Part shown: piece by piece, positions 16,754-26,876 of the stretch
Layout of the letters: every line of letters starts with the position of its first letter
How positions within the stretch are numbered: the first letter of the stretch is position 1
Source of the DNA: Halomonas alkalisoli
GTDB taxonomy: Bacteria > Pseudomonadota > Gammaproteobacteria > Pseudomonadales > Halomonadaceae
Direction: 5' to 3'
Length of the DNA: 64,000 nt
Assembly: GCF_021412585.1 (NCBI RefSeq)
Contig: NZ_JAKCMI010000037.1
Span: 186,001 to 250,000, forward strand
Translations under genes and position numbers: made by a program
The notes under the pieces: model-generated
What the model was told of the DNA's origin: nothing
What the model saw: the letters and a program-made list of their open reading frames with translations, nothing else
Database searches by the model: none

Positions 16754-17679
16754 GTCCGCCCGTTCGTCAGCGTAGCAGCCAGGATGCGACACACCAGGGT
16801 ATCGAAATCGATGCCCGCGTGGGCCGCCGCCTGCGGCACCAGGCTGTGATCGGTCATGCCCGGCGAGGTGTTGACCTCGATCAGCCAGAAGCGGCCATCC
16901 CCATCGCGCATGACATCGACCCGCCCCCAGCCTTCCCCGCCAATGGCCTCGAAGGCCTGGCGGCAGAGCTCACCCAGCTCAGCCTCCTCATGGGCCTCCA
17001 GCCCGCAGGGCAGATGATAGAGCGTATCGTTGGAGACGTACTTGGCGTCATAGTCGTAGAAGCCGCCGGGTACCTCGACGCGAATGGCCGGGAGTACCGT
17101 CTCATTCAGCAGCGAGACCGTATACTCCTCGCCGGCGATAAAGCGCTCGGCCATTACCCGCGCGTCGTAGCGGACGGCATCCCGGTAGGCGGCCACCAGG
17201 GCCTCTCGGCTGTCAACAATACCGATTCCCAGCGTCGACCCTTCATGGACCGGCTTGACGATCAGCGGCAGGCCCAGCCGTGCGATCACATCGTCCCAGT
17301 CGGCGTCCTGCTCGAGCATCAGCGACTCCGGCGTCGGCAGGCCCACCGACTGCCAGACCTGCTTGGTCAACCGCTTGTCCATGCCCAGTGCAGAGGCCAG
17401 CACGCCGCTGCCGGTATAGGGAATGCGCAGCAGTTCCAGCGCGCCCTGGAGCGTGCCATCCTCGCCGCCACGACCATGGAGGGCAATGAAGACGCGATCG
17501 GGAGCCAGCGCCTCGAGCCCGACCAGCCCGCCATCCGCGGGATCGTAACCGATGACATCGACGCCGCTGCGCTCCAGCGCCCCCAATACCGCCGCCCCGC
17601 TCTTGAGCGACACCTCACGCTCGGCGGACTCTCCGCCATAGAGCACCACCACACGTCCAAAATCCCTTGGCGAGATCAT
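16750..17679 (-). CDS. ddl: D-alanine--D-alanine ligase
   Basis: The 309-residue ATP-grasp enzyme is DdlB-like in size and position. Visible motifs are [16 protein letters not shown] at the N-terminus, [23 protein letters not shown] and the C-terminal [13 protein letters not shown] with metal ligands E and N. It makes the D-Ala-D-Ala dipeptide for MurF. It overlaps murC and ftsQ by 4 bp each. Confidence 0.96.
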   Translation of the reverse strand: MISPRDFGRVVVLYGGESAEREVSLKSGAAVLGALERSGVDVIGYDPADGGLVGLEALAPDRVFIALHGRGGEDGTLQGALELLRIPYTGSGVLASALGMDKRLTKQVWQSVGLPTPESLMLEQDADWDDVIARLGLPLIVKPVHEGSTLGIGIVDSREALVAAYRDAVRYDARVMAERFIAGEEYTVSLLNETVLPAIRVEVPGGFYDYDAKYVSNDTLYHLPCGLEAHEEAELGELCRQAFEAIGGEGWGRVDVMRDGDGRFWLIEVNTSPGMTDHSLVPQAAAHAGIDFDTLVCRILAATLTNGRT

Positions 17680-19088
17680 AGCGATACCTCATCGAGCTTG
17701 AGCCTGCTCTCTGCCAGGGCCTGGGCAATGCCGCCCACGTCGCCGGCCCCCTGGGTGATCAGGATATCCCCGGGGCGCAGCACCCGCTCCAGCAGCCCGG
17801 GCAGCTCCGACTTGTGCTGCACGAAGATCGGGTCGAGCCCTCCCCGCTGGCGAATGGAGCCCGCCAGCGTCCGGCCATCGGCGCCGGGGATCGGCGCCTC
17901 GCCGGCGCTGTAGACATCCAGCAGCAGCAGCGTATCGACCTCGCCGAGCACCCTCACGAAGTCCTCGTAGAGATCACGGGTGCGGGTATAACGATGGGGC
18001 TGATAGACCATCACCAGGCGACGCTTGGGCCATCCGGCACGGACCGCCCGGATGACCATCTCCACTTCCCGCGGGTGATGACCATAGTCGTCCACCAGCA
18101 TGACCTCGCCCTCGTCGCCGGGTGGCGGGAAGTGACCATGGACCTGGAAGCGACGACCCACGCCGGCAAAACCGGCCAGACCGCGCAGGATGGCGCCGTC
18201 GTCGACGCCGGCATCGGTGGCCACGACGATGGCTGCCAGGGCATTGAGGGCATTGTGACGCCCCGGCATCGCCAGGCGAACCGCCAGCGGCGCCAGCCCA
18301 TCGGGGCGCAGCGCCGTGAAGCGAACCTCGCCGGCCTCCTGGACGAAGTCCACGATCCGATAGTCGGCGTCCTCGCTGAAGCCATAGGTGACGAACTGGC
18401 GGTGGACTCGCTCCAGCAGGCCGCGCACATGCTCATCGTCGATACACAGGATCGCCAGCCCATAGAAGGGCAGATTGTGCAGAAATTCGATGAAGGTACT
18501 CTTGAGGCGATCGAAGTCGCCGCCATAGGTACTCATGTGGTCGGCGTCGATATTGGTGACGATCGACACCATGGGCTGCAGGTGGAGGAAGGAGGCATCG
18601 GACTCGTCGGCCTCGGCCACCAGGTAGTCCCCCTCCCCCAGCCGGGCGTTGGCGCCGGCGCTGGTCAGCCGTCCGCCAATCACGAAGGTCGGATCCAGCC
18701 CCCCTTCACCCAGCAGCGTTGCCGTGAGGCTGGTGGTCGTGGTCTTGCCGTGGGTACCGGCAACCGCAATGCCGTGTCGAAAGCGCATCAGCTCGGCCAG
18801 CATCTCGGCACGGCGAACCACCGGCACCCGATGCTCATGGGCCCACAGGATCTCGGGATTGGACTCGTCCACGGCGGTGGAGACCACCACCACGTCGGCG
18901 TTCATCACGTTCTCGGCGGCGTGACCGATGGCCACCTGGATGCCCCTGGCGCGCAGCCGTTCGACGACCGGCGAGGCCTTGAGATCGCTGCCGCTGACCT
19001 GGTAGCCCTGGTTGGCGAGCACTTCGGCGATGCCGCACATGCCGGCGCCACCAATGCCCACGAAATGGATGCGCCGGATACGGCGCAT
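17676..19088 (-). CDS. murC: UDP-N-acetylmuramate--L-alanine ligase
   Basis: From the ATG at 19088 the product is 470 residues beginning [17 protein letters not shown], matching the family N-terminal Rossmann signature; a longer in-frame version would start inside murG and have a non-homologous extension. The ATP site is [10 protein letters not shown]. It adds L-Ala to UDP-MurNAc in the cytosol. The ribosome site is weak (GGGGCC). A 58-nt gap to murG is one of the few in this part of the cluster. Confidence 0.95.
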   Translation of the reverse strand: MRRIRRIHFVGIGGAGMCGIAEVLANQGYQVSGSDLKASPVVERLRARGIQVAIGHAAENVMNADVVVVSTAVDESNPEILWAHEHRVPVVRRAEMLAELMRFRHGIAVAGTHGKTTTTSLTATLLGEGGLDPTFVIGGRLTSAGANARLGEGDYLVAEADESDASFLHLQPMVSIVTNIDADHMSTYGGDFDRLKSTFIEFLHNLPFYGLAILCIDDEHVRGLLERVHRQFVTYGFSEDADYRIVDFVQEAGEVRFTALRPDGLAPLAVRLAMPGRHNALNALAAIVVATDAGVDDGAILRGLAGFAGVGRRFQVHGHFPPPGDEGEVMLVDDYGHHPREVEMVIRAVRAGWPKRRLVMVYQPHRYTRTRDLYEDFVRVLGEVDTLLLLDVYSAGEAPIPGADGRTLAGSIRQRGGLDPIFVQHKSELPGLLERVLRPGDILITQGAGDVGGIAQALAESRLKLDEVSL

Positions 19089-19146
19089 GCCCAGGCCCCG
19101 TCCATGGTGGGGGGGGGTTGCCTGGCCGGGAACCGGCCTCAGGGTG

Positions 19147-20235
19147 CTATCGCTCAAGAGCTGTCTCCATGCAGCCAGCCACCAGACGCTCGACGGCATC
19201 GAGGTGCGCACACCTCCGTGAGCGCTGCGCCATGGTGGCCAGGGTATCGGGTTGCAGCAGTGTCGTCAGGCGCTCGGCGAGCGACACTGCCGTCATGTCG
19301 TGTTGCGGCAGCAGTTCGGCCGCCCCCGCCGCGACCAGGGCGCGGGCATTGACGGTCTGGTGGTCGTCGACCGCGTGGGGCAGTGGCACGAAGAGGGCCG
19401 GCTTGGCGGCGGCCGCCAGCTCGGAGACGGTCAGTGCCCCGGCACGGCACACCACCAGGTCGGCCCAGTCGTAGGCCGCCGCCATGTCCTCGATGAAGTC
19501 GGTTACCTCGGCCTCGACCCCTTGCGTGGCATACGCTTGCCGGGTGGCCGCCTCCTTGTCCCGCCCTGCCTGGTGCCAGACCGCTGGCCGCAACGCTTCC
19601 GGCAGACGGGCCAGCCCCTCCGGCACACGCTGGTTCAGGGCCAGCGCCCCCAGCGAACCGCCGACCACCAGCAGCCGCAGGGGCCGGTCGGCCATCGTCT
19701 CGCTGTCCCGCGGCATCTCTCCCAGGGCGGCGATATCCGCACGCACCGGGTTGCCGATCACCTCGGCGCGGCCGGGGAAGGCATGGTCGAAGGCCCCGTA
19801 GACCCGCTTCGCCAGGCGTGCCAGGGCCCGGTTGGTCAAGCCCGCCACGGCATTCTGCTCATGAATGATCAGCGGCCGTCGCGTCAGCCAGGCGGCAAGC
19901 CCACCGGGGCCGCTGGCAAAGCCGCCAAGCCCGACCACCAGCTGCGGATCGAGCCGGCGCAGGATACGGAGAGCCTGCCATACGGCACGGGTGAGGTTGA
20001 AGGGGGCCAGCAGCCAGCCGGCCAGGCCGTTGCCGCGCAGCCCGGCCACCGAAATGCGGTTGAGCGGAATATCGGCGGCAGGCACCAGGCGATTCTCGAT
20101 CCCCCGCGGGCTACCCAGCCAGTGGACCTCCACCCCTCTCTCCTGCAACCCCCTGGCCAGGGACAGGGCAGGAATCACATGCCCCCCGGTGCCCCCCGCC
20201 ATGATCAATACGCGCCGTGCCTTCGCCTTGCTCAC
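19147..20235 (-). CDS. murG: UDP-GlcNAc:undecaprenyl-PP-MurNAc-pentapeptide transferase
   Basis: The 362-residue GT-B glycosyltransferase makes lipid II from lipid I on the inner face of the membrane. G-loop 1 is [13 protein letters not shown] near residue 13, HEQNAVAG follows, and the donor-site segment [12 protein letters not shown] and [13 protein letters not shown] are conserved. It overlaps ftsW by 4 bp, coupling lipid II synthesis with the septal polymerase. Confidence 0.97.
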   Translation of the reverse strand: MSKAKARRVLIMAGGTGGHVIPALSLARGLQERGVEVHWLGSPRGIENRLVPAADIPLNRISVAGLRGNGLAGWLLAPFNLTRAVWQALRILRRLDPQLVVGLGGFASGPGGLAAWLTRRPLIIHEQNAVAGLTNRALARLAKRVYGAFDHAFPGRAEVIGNPVRADIAALGEMPRDSETMADRPLRLLVVGGSLGALALNQRVPEGLARLPEALRPAVWHQAGRDKEAATRQAYATQGVEAEVTDFIEDMAAAYDWADLVVCRAGALTVSELAAAAKPALFVPLPHAVDDHQTVNARALVAAGAAELLPQHDMTAVSLAERLTTLLQPDTLATMAQRSRRCAHLDAVERLVAGCMETALER

Positions 20236-21452
20236 TTGCCGACTCCCTCCGCTTCCAGCGCCCGGCGCCCGGCCGCGGTTTCACGGCGCGCGACGGGCTT
20301 CGCTCTTCGCTGCGCCAGCCGTGTCTCGATATCGGCACGCAGCAACAGCGCCATCATCATGGCACTGATCAACAGGCTCGAACCGCCGTAGCTCAGCAGG
20401 GGCAGCGTCAAACCCTTGGTGGGTAGCATGCCGGTACTGACGGCGATATTGATGAAGGCCTGGGCACCCACCACCAGCGCAATGCCGTAGCTGAGGTAGG
20501 CCGCAAATGCCATGCCGGCCAGTTCGGCGCGGCGCCCCACGGCCATGGCCCGGTAGATCAGCAGGGCAAAGAGCCCGACGACGCCGAGCGCGCCAAACAG
20601 CCCCAGCTCCTCGGCCAGCACGGCGAAGACGAAGTCGGTATGGGCCTCGGGCAGGTAGAAGAGCTTCTGTACGCTGTTGCCCAACCCCATCCCCAGCCAG
20701 TGCCCGCGACCGTAGGCGATCAAGGCCTGGGTCAGCTGGTAGCCGCTGGCGAACTGATCCGCCCAGGGATCGGAAAAGCTGGTGAGGCGAGCCAGGCGAT
20801 AGGGCTCGGCGATGGCGACGTAGAAGCCCAGCACCCCGACGGCGCCCAGGATCAGCACGAAGCGGACCCAGGGCGCCCCGGCCATCAGCAGCATGCCCAT
20901 CACGCAGCCGGTCATGACCACCACGGCGCCGTAGTCGGGCTCGAGAATCAGCAGCACGGCGATGATGCCCATCACCAGCAGCGGACGCAGGAAGGCGCCC
21001 CAGTGGCGCCGCACCTGGGGCAGAAAACGCTCCAGGTAACCGGCCAGGTAGGCAATCAGGCAGAGCTTGGCGACTTCCGACACCTGCAGGTTGAAGGGTA
21101 TCCCGGGGATGGAGAGCCAGCGCCGGCTGCCGTTGACCTCGCGGCCGACGAACAGCACCAGCACCAGCAGCACAATACTGACCAGCAGCAGCAGGGGACC
21201 GTTGGCACGCCACCAGGCCAGCGGAGAGCGAAGCGTAAAGCCGGCCGCCACCAGGGCCAGGACCACGAACAGCGCATGGCGCTGACTGAAGTACCAGGGG
21301 TTTCCGGTCAGCCCGGCGGCCACTTCCGTGGAAGCCGATGTCACCATCACCCAGCCGATGAGCATCAGCGCAATGGCGGCAAACACCAGCCAGCCATCGA
21401 AGGGCTGGTGCTGGGTGGAGAGTTTCTGACGAAGCCTGGCGAGACGTATCAC
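20232..21452 (-). CDS. ftsW: Septal peptidoglycan glycosyltransferase FtsW
   Basis: The 406-residue SEDS protein has about ten membrane helices. NGSRRWLSI and SEVAKLCLIAYLA in the first half, and the periplasmic EPDYGAVVV and LPEAHTDFVFAVLAEELG segments are SEDS signatures. It polymerises lipid II at the septum together with FtsI. The C-terminal 30 residues are a basic cytoplasmic tail. It lies between murD and murG with 4-bp overlaps at both ends. Confidence 0.96.
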   Translation of the reverse strand: MIRLARLRQKLSTQHQPFDGWLVFAAIALMLIGWVMVTSASTEVAAGLTGNPWYFSQRHALFVVLALVAAGFTLRSPLAWWRANGPLLLLVSIVLLVLVLFVGREVNGSRRWLSIPGIPFNLQVSEVAKLCLIAYLAGYLERFLPQVRRHWGAFLRPLLVMGIIAVLLILEPDYGAVVVMTGCVMGMLLMAGAPWVRFVLILGAVGVLGFYVAIAEPYRLARLTSFSDPWADQFASGYQLTQALIAYGRGHWLGMGLGNSVQKLFYLPEAHTDFVFAVLAEELGLFGALGVVGLFALLIYRAMAVGRRAELAGMAFAAYLSYGIALVVGAQAFINIAVSTGMLPTKGLTLPLLSYGGSSLLISAMMMALLLRADIETRLAQRRAKPVARRETAAGRRALEAEGVGK

Positions 21453-22828
21453 GGAGAGACTCCTGCAGCATGGCGACCGACCCAGCGGCGGAAGACTTCA
21501 CCGCGCTCCTGGTAGTTGGCGAACTGATCGAGGCTGGCGCAGGCCGGCGACAGCAGCACGCAGTCTCCCGGCTCGGCGATCGCCTGGGCCCGGGCCATGG
21601 CCGCCTCGAGGTCGTCGACCAGGGTGAGGCTCACCCTGCCCCTCAGCGCCTTTTCGAGGCGTTCGGCATCCAGGCCGAAGAGGATCGCTTCGCGGCCGTA
21701 CCGGGCAAGGGGTTCGGCCAGCGGGACAAAGTCGGCCCCTTTCCCCATGCCGCCCGCCAGCAGGATCAGCTGGCCGTCCAGGGTCGGTCCCAGGCCCGCT
21801 ATGGCGGCAAGGGCGGCACCGACATTGGTACCCTTGGAGTCGTTGATCCAGCGCACGCCATCGACCTCGGCGATCACCTCCCCGCGGTGCGGCAGACCGG
21901 AAAAGCGGCGCAGCACTCGGCACATGGCCGCCATCGGGAATTCCAGGCGATGCCCCATGGCCAAGGCAGCCAGCGCATTGGCGTGATTGTGCCGGCCTGC
22001 CAGGCGCATCTCGCGCACCGGCATCAGTGGCGTATCGCCGTGCATCAGCCAGTCGCCGCCGTCATGAATGGCGATGCCCCATTCACCGTCCTGGGGCGCC
22101 CGGGTGGTAAAGCTGTCCTGGGCCGGCAGACGCTCCAGCGGTCGGGTCATGGCATCGTCGGCATTGATCACGCCGTGCCGGGCACCCCGGAAGATACCCA
22201 GCTTGGCGGCACGATAGCCCGCCATGTCGCCATGCCGGTCAAGATGATCCTCGGAGAGATTGAGAAAGGCAGCGGTCTCGGCCCCCAGGCGTGGCGTGGT
22301 CTCCAGCTGGAAGCTGGAAAGCTCCAGTACGTAGCAGTCGGCATTCGGCTCGTCATCGAGCAGGTCCAGTGCCGGCGTACCCAGGTTGCCGCCCACCGCC
22401 ACGCGCCGGCCCGACTCCCGGGCCATCTCGCCGAGCAGGGTGGTGACGGTGGACTTGGCATTGGAGCCGGTGATGGCGGCGATCGGCGCGCGACAGGCGC
22501 GCACGAAGAGCGCAATCTCGCCGACCACCAGGGGCTCCCCGGTAGCATCGCGCACCCGCCCGGCAAGTTCGGCGAGCCCCGGCGTGCGCGGATCCACTCC
22601 GGGACTGAGCACCACCTCCTCCACCTCGCTCAGGTCCAGCGATGTCAGCGGCCCGCAGTGAATCTCGACCCCCGGGTGCGCCGCATGGAAGTCGTCGACG
22701 CCGGGCGGGACGGCACGGGTATCGGCCACCATGTAGGGCACGCCCTGCCGCGACAGGTGCCGGCATATGGCGCGGCCGGATATGCCGAGACCGACCACCA
22801 GGGTCATACCCTTCGGCACCTTCAGCAT
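21449..22828 (-). CDS. murD: UDP-N-acetylmuramoyl-L-alanine--D-glutamate ligase
   Basis: The ATG at 22828 follows GGAGG by about 5 nt and yields 459 residues. The frame stays open further upstream, but that extension lies antiparallel-free over mraY in another frame and is not homologous. N-terminal LVVGLGISGRAICRHL binds the substrate nucleotide; the P-loop reads TGSNAKSTVTT, with Ala where E. coli has Gly. Conserved NLSEDHLDRHG follows. It adds D-Glu to UDP-MurNAc-Ala. It overlaps ftsW by 4 bp. Confidence 0.95.
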   Translation of the reverse strand: MLKVPKGMTLVVGLGISGRAICRHLSRQGVPYMVADTRAVPPGVDDFHAAHPGVEIHCGPLTSLDLSEVEEVVLSPGVDPRTPGLAELAGRVRDATGEPLVVGEIALFVRACRAPIAAITGSNAKSTVTTLLGEMARESGRRVAVGGNLGTPALDLLDDEPNADCYVLELSSFQLETTPRLGAETAAFLNLSEDHLDRHGDMAGYRAAKLGIFRGARHGVINADDAMTRPLERLPAQDSFTTRAPQDGEWGIAIHDGGDWLMHGDTPLMPVREMRLAGRHNHANALAALAMGHRLEFPMAAMCRVLRRFSGLPHRGEVIAEVDGVRWINDSKGTNVGAALAAIAGLGPTLDGQLILLAGGMGKGADFVPLAEPLARYGREAILFGLDAERLEKALRGRVSLTLVDDLEAAMARAQAIAEPGDCVLLSPACASLDQFANYQERGEVFRRWVGRHAAGVSP

Positions 22829-22878
22829 GCTCGCCTCCCGTCCGTTGCGCAGGGTTCGAAAATAGGCACGCCTGGCGC

Positions 22879-23961
22879 TCAGCGTATCTTCAGGGTGGCA
22901 AGGCCGATCAGCACCATCACCACGGTGATGATCCAGAAGCGCACGATGACGCGCGGCTCGGGCCACCCCTTGAGTTCGTAGTGATGATGCAGCGGCGCCA
23001 TGCGAAAGATACGGCGCCCCGTCAGCTTGTAGGAACCCACCTGGAGGATCACCGACACGGTCTCCAGGACGAAGATGCCCCCCATGATGAACAGCACGAT
23101 CTCCTGGCGAACGATGACCGCCACCACCCCCAGCGCGGCGCCCAGCGCCAGCGCTCCGACGTCGCCCATGAAGACCTGGGCCGGATAGGTGTTGAACCAG
23201 AGGAAGCCCAGGCCGGCTCCCGAAATGGTAGCGCAGAACACCGCCAGCTCGCCGGCCCCGATGATGTTGGGGATCTGCAGGTAGTTGGCGAACACCGCGT
23301 TGCCGCTGGCGTAGGCGAATACCGCCAGGCCCATGGCCACCATGACGGTGGGCATGATCGCCAGCCCATCCAGGCCATCGGTGAGGTTGACTGCATTGGA
23401 GCTGCCGACGATCACCAGGTAGGTCAACACGATGTAGAAGACCCCCAGCGGTATCACGATATCCTTGAACAGCGGCACGATCAGGCTGGTTTCCACCGGG
23501 TTGCCGGCGGTGTAATAGAGTACCAGTGCGGCGATCAGGCCGATGACCGACTGCCACAGGTACTTCCAGCGAGCCGGCAGCCCCCTGGGATTCTTCTCCA
23601 CCACCTTGCGATAGTCGTCGACCCAGCCAATGGCACCGAAGCCCAGGGTCACCACCAGCACGATCCAGACATAGTGCACGCTCAGGTCCGACCACAGCAG
23701 CGTACTGACGGCGATGGCCATCAGGATCATGGCGCCACCCATGGTCGGCGTGCCGGCCTTGGACAGATGGGACTGGGGGCCGTCATCGCGCACCGCCTGG
23801 CCGATCTGCCGCTCGACCAGTCGACGAATCATCCAGGGGCCCAGCCACAGACAGAGCAGCAGGGCCGTCATGGTCCCCAGGATCATCCGCAGGGTGAGGT
23901 AATTGAAGACATTGAAGGCGCTCTGGTATTGCGCCAGGAAATTAGCCAGAAAAAGCAGCAT
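22879..23961 (-). CDS. mraY: Phospho-N-acetylmuramoyl-pentapeptide transferase
   Basis: The 360-residue polytopic enzyme has ten helices and makes lipid I by moving phospho-MurNAc-pentapeptide to undecaprenyl phosphate. Conserved acidic loops are visible: GWVDDYRK (Mg2+ site), [10 protein letters not shown], and [20 protein letters not shown] is near the C-terminus. It starts 9 nt after the murF stop. Confidence 0.97.
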   Translation of the reverse strand: MLLFLANFLAQYQSAFNVFNYLTLRMILGTMTALLLCLWLGPWMIRRLVERQIGQAVRDDGPQSHLSKAGTPTMGGAMILMAIAVSTLLWSDLSVHYVWIVLVVTLGFGAIGWVDDYRKVVEKNPRGLPARWKYLWQSVIGLIAALVLYYTAGNPVETSLIVPLFKDIVIPLGVFYIVLTYLVIVGSSNAVNLTDGLDGLAIMPTVMVAMGLAVFAYASGNAVFANYLQIPNIIGAGELAVFCATISGAGLGFLWFNTYPAQVFMGDVGALALGAALGVVAVIVRQEIVLFIMGGIFVLETVSVILQVGSYKLTGRRIFRMAPLHHHYELKGWPEPRVIVRFWIITVVMVLIGLATLKIR

Positions 23962-23970
23962 GTGTTGCGT

Positions 23971-25338
23971 TCACCTTGATGCGTCAGCGCGTAGTGCGGC
24001 CACGACCCGCTCCATTCCGGCACTGCGCGATCCCTTGATCAGTACGCTTGCCCCGGGGGGGAGTTGATTCAGAACGTGGCGCGTCAGCGCGTCGCGGTCG
24101 TTGAAATGGCACCCGCCCTCTCCGAAGGCGCTGCTGGCTGGCTGCGCCAGCTCGCCGCAGGTGCCGAGCACGTCGATTCCCAGTTCCCGCGCATAGCGGC
24201 CGACTTCGGCATGCAGTCGGTCCGATGCCTCCCCCAGTTCGCCCATGGCGCCCAGCAGGCACCACCGCGGCCCCGGCAGCTCGGCCAGCAGCGCCATGGC
24301 TGCCTTCACCGCGCCTGGGTTGGCATTATACGTATCATCGAGCAGCCGGCATCCGTTGATGCCGGGTTCCGCGCTCAGGCGCCCCGGCATGGGCATGACG
24401 GCCTCCAGCCTGGCCAGCAGCGGCTCGATGGCGACGCCCAGCGCAATGGCGCCGGCCGTTGCCGCCAGTGCATTGGCGACGCCATGACGCCCCAGCAGGG
24501 CGAGCTGGACCCGGCCGCACCGGCGCCCGTCCACGACAAGCGTGAAAGCATAGCGCCCCATGGCGTCACAGGCCAGCTCGACGGCATGCACCCGTGCCTC
24601 TTCGCTAAAACCGAAATCCATGACCGGCCGCGGAGCGGCAAGCCGCGACCAGAGCGGGAAGTAGCGATCGTCGCGATTGAGCACCGCGATGCCGTCGTCG
24701 CCCAGGCCGGCGAGGATCTCCGCCTTGGCCTGGGCGATCTGCCCCATGCCGCCGAACTCGCCCACATGGGCGCCGGTGACGTTGGTGATGATCGCCACCT
24801 GCGGCCGGGCGAGCATCGTGGTCCAGGCGATTTCGCCCAGATGATTCGCGCCGAGCTCCACCACCGCCTGCCGATGGTGGGAATGCAGCGCAAGCAGCGT
24901 GAGCGGCGCACCGATATCGTTGTTGAGGTTGCCATGGGTGGCCAGGGTCTCGCCGGGGCGGCCCAGCAGCTGAGAGAGGATCTCCTTGACGCTGGTCTTG
25001 CCGCTGTTACCGGTCACTGCCACCAACGGGCCACCCCAGGCCCGGCGCCGTGCCCGCCCCAGCAACCCCAGGGCCAGACGGGTATCCGGCACCACCAGCT
25101 GCGGCAGCGGGTCGTCCACCGGCGCCTCGACCAGCGCCGCTACCGCCCCGGCTTCCCGCGCCTGGGCGATGAAGTCATGGGCGTCGAAGCGCTCCCCGCG
25201 AAGTGCCACGAACAGGGCACCGGGAACTGGACTGCGCGAGTCGGTCACGATGTCATCCAGCCGCCGATCTTCCCCGGGAAGGGCCACTCCGAGCGCTTCG
25301 GCCACTTCCGCCAGTGTCGCCAGACCAGGCCTAGGCAT
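23971..25338 (-). CDS. murF: UDP-MurNAc-tripeptide--D-alanyl-D-alanine ligase
   Basis: The ATG at 25338 lies 8 nt inside murE, with GGGGG about 8 nt upstream, and gives 455 residues (E. coli MurF is 452). The P-loop is VTGNSGKTSVKE, followed by NLNNDIGAPLTLL and the C-terminal domain motif DDTYNANP. It adds the D-Ala-D-Ala made by Ddl to complete the pentapeptide precursor. Confidence 0.95.
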   Translation of the reverse strand: MPRPGLATLAEVAEALGVALPGEDRRLDDIVTDSRSPVPGALFVALRGERFDAHDFIAQAREAGAVAALVEAPVDDPLPQLVVPDTRLALGLLGRARRRAWGGPLVAVTGNSGKTSVKEILSQLLGRPGETLATHGNLNNDIGAPLTLLALHSHHRQAVVELGANHLGEIAWTTMLARPQVAIITNVTGAHVGEFGGMGQIAQAKAEILAGLGDDGIAVLNRDDRYFPLWSRLAAPRPVMDFGFSEEARVHAVELACDAMGRYAFTLVVDGRRCGRVQLALLGRHGVANALAATAGAIALGVAIEPLLARLEAVMPMPGRLSAEPGINGCRLLDDTYNANPGAVKAAMALLAELPGPRWCLLGAMGELGEASDRLHAEVGRYARELGIDVLGTCGELAQPASSAFGEGGCHFNDRDALTRHVLNQLPPGASVLIKGSRSAGMERVVAALRADASR

Positions 25339-26845
25339 CGTTGTCACCCCCACGCCGCCGCAGTGACGCCTCGGCCCGTTGCGTATCGCAGAACGGGTGG
25401 CGCACCCCATCGACCTCCTGGTAGGGCTCGTGGCCCTTGCCGGCCAGCAACACCAGGTCGTCGGCGCCGGCCTCTGCCAGCGTCCGCTCGATGGCCTCGC
25501 CGCGCCCGGCGATGACCCAGGCCTGTCGGCGGGCTTCGGCCGACAGGCCCTCCAGCACCTGGTCGCGAATGGCAGCGGGGTCCTCGCTGCGGGGGTTGTC
25601 GTCGGTTACCACCAGCCGATCCGCATGGCGCTCGGCGGCCTGCGCCATTAATGGCCGCTTGCCGCCGTCCCGATCGCCGCCACAGCCGAACAGGCACCAG
25701 AGTTGCCCCTCGCCGGGGAGGTGGTGGCGCAGGGCAATCAGGGCATTTTCCAGGGCATCCGGCGTGTGTGCGTAGTCGACGATCACCGTGGGGCAGCCAG
25801 GCCGACGCACCGCCTGCATTCGCCCCGGCACCGGCACCAGTCGTGTCGCCGCCTCGAACAGCGCTGGCAGCGACTCGCCCAAGCCATAGAGCGTGGCGAT
25901 GGCCAGCAGCACGTTGTCCAGGTTGAAGCGCCCCATCAGCGGCAGCTCCAGGGCCATCTCCCCCTCGGGAGTGGCCACCAACGCCAGCTGACCATGCTCG
26001 GAGGGCTTCCAGTCGAGCACCCGCAGCGTCGCTGCGGCATCGTCGCCCACCGCCAGCACCCGCACCCCCGGCGCCACGCCGGCCAGCATCAGGCGTGCCA
26101 GGGGGTCGTCGGCATTGACCACGGCAAGCGACAGCTCGGGGCGCCGGAACAGCCGTGCCTTGGCGGCCGCGTAGGCCGCCATGCTGCCGTGATAGTCGAG
26201 ATGATCACGGCTCAGGTTGGTAAAGAGCGCTGCCGTCAGCTGGCAGCCATCCAGTCGCCCCTGCTCCAGGGCGTGGGACGAGACCTCCATCGCGACGCGG
26301 TCGATGCCGTCCCGGGCCATGTCACCCAGCGACGCCTGCAGGGCCAACGGCCCAGGCGTGGTCAGCTCGGCCGCTGCCAGCGCGGCGGGTCGGCCATGCC
26401 CGAGGGTCCCCACGACCCCGGCATCCCGCCCCAGGGCGGCACTCAGTTCGGCCAGGTAGTGCGTCACCGAGCTCTTGCCGTTGGTGCCGGTGACCCCGAT
26501 CAGCTCGAGCCCCTCGGGGACCGCGAAGAGCTCGTGGCCCAGTTCGCCCAGGCGCTGGCGCAGAAAGGGCAAGGCCAGCACGCGTTGCTCCTGGGCAGAG
26601 GCCGGCAGGGCCTCCCCTGGCTCGGTATGGTAGAGCACCCATCCGGCGCCGGCGGCCAGGGCATCGGCAAGGAAGGCGCGTCCATCGACGCTGACCCCCG
26701 GGACGGCCACGAAGATGTCTCCCTGGGACAGGCGGCGGCTGTCGAGCACCAGCCGAACCGGCTCGCCCGGCACGAGGTCGGGGATCGGCAGGCCGGGCCA
26801 GCATCGCTTCAGCGCCGCCTGAAAACGGGAAGCACTCACCTCCAT
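25331..26845 (-). CDS. murE: UDP-MurNAc-L-Ala-D-Glu--meso-diaminopimelate ligase
   Basis: The ATG at 26845 has GGAGGTGA 4-5 nt upstream and yields 504 residues; the extra in-frame upstream sequence lies in ftsI. The P-loop is VTGTNGKSSVTHY. The amino-acid-recognition motif reads DDNPRSEDP, and DNPR is the version that selects meso-DAP, as expected for a Gram-negative cell wall. It overlaps murF by 8 bp. Confidence 0.96.
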   Translation of the reverse strand: MEVSASRFQAALKRCWPGLPIPDLVPGEPVRLVLDSRRLSQGDIFVAVPGVSVDGRAFLADALAAGAGWVLYHTEPGEALPASAQEQRVLALPFLRQRLGELGHELFAVPEGLELIGVTGTNGKSSVTHYLAELSAALGRDAGVVGTLGHGRPAALAAAELTTPGPLALQASLGDMARDGIDRVAMEVSSHALEQGRLDGCQLTAALFTNLSRDHLDYHGSMAAYAAAKARLFRRPELSLAVVNADDPLARLMLAGVAPGVRVLAVGDDAAATLRVLDWKPSEHGQLALVATPEGEMALELPLMGRFNLDNVLLAIATLYGLGESLPALFEAATRLVPVPGRMQAVRRPGCPTVIVDYAHTPDALENALIALRHHLPGEGQLWCLFGCGGDRDGGKRPLMAQAAERHADRLVVTDDNPRSEDPAAIRDQVLEGLSAEARRQAWVIAGRGEAIERTLAEAGADDLVLLAGKGHEPYQEVDGVRHPFCDTQRAEASLRRRGGDNDA

Positions 26846-26876
26846 GGGGTCACCTCCGAGGAAAAGCAGGATAGCG

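Noticed and set aside
21470..22981. Long plus-strand open frame opposite murD and the 3' end of mraY
   Set aside because: Antisense shadow with no ribosome site and no recognisable domain; both genes beneath it are clear.
22829..23695. N-terminal extension of murD in the same frame
   Set aside because: It lies over mraY on the same strand in another frame, and its translation is arginine-rich noise. The GGAGG and family N-terminus place the start at 22828.
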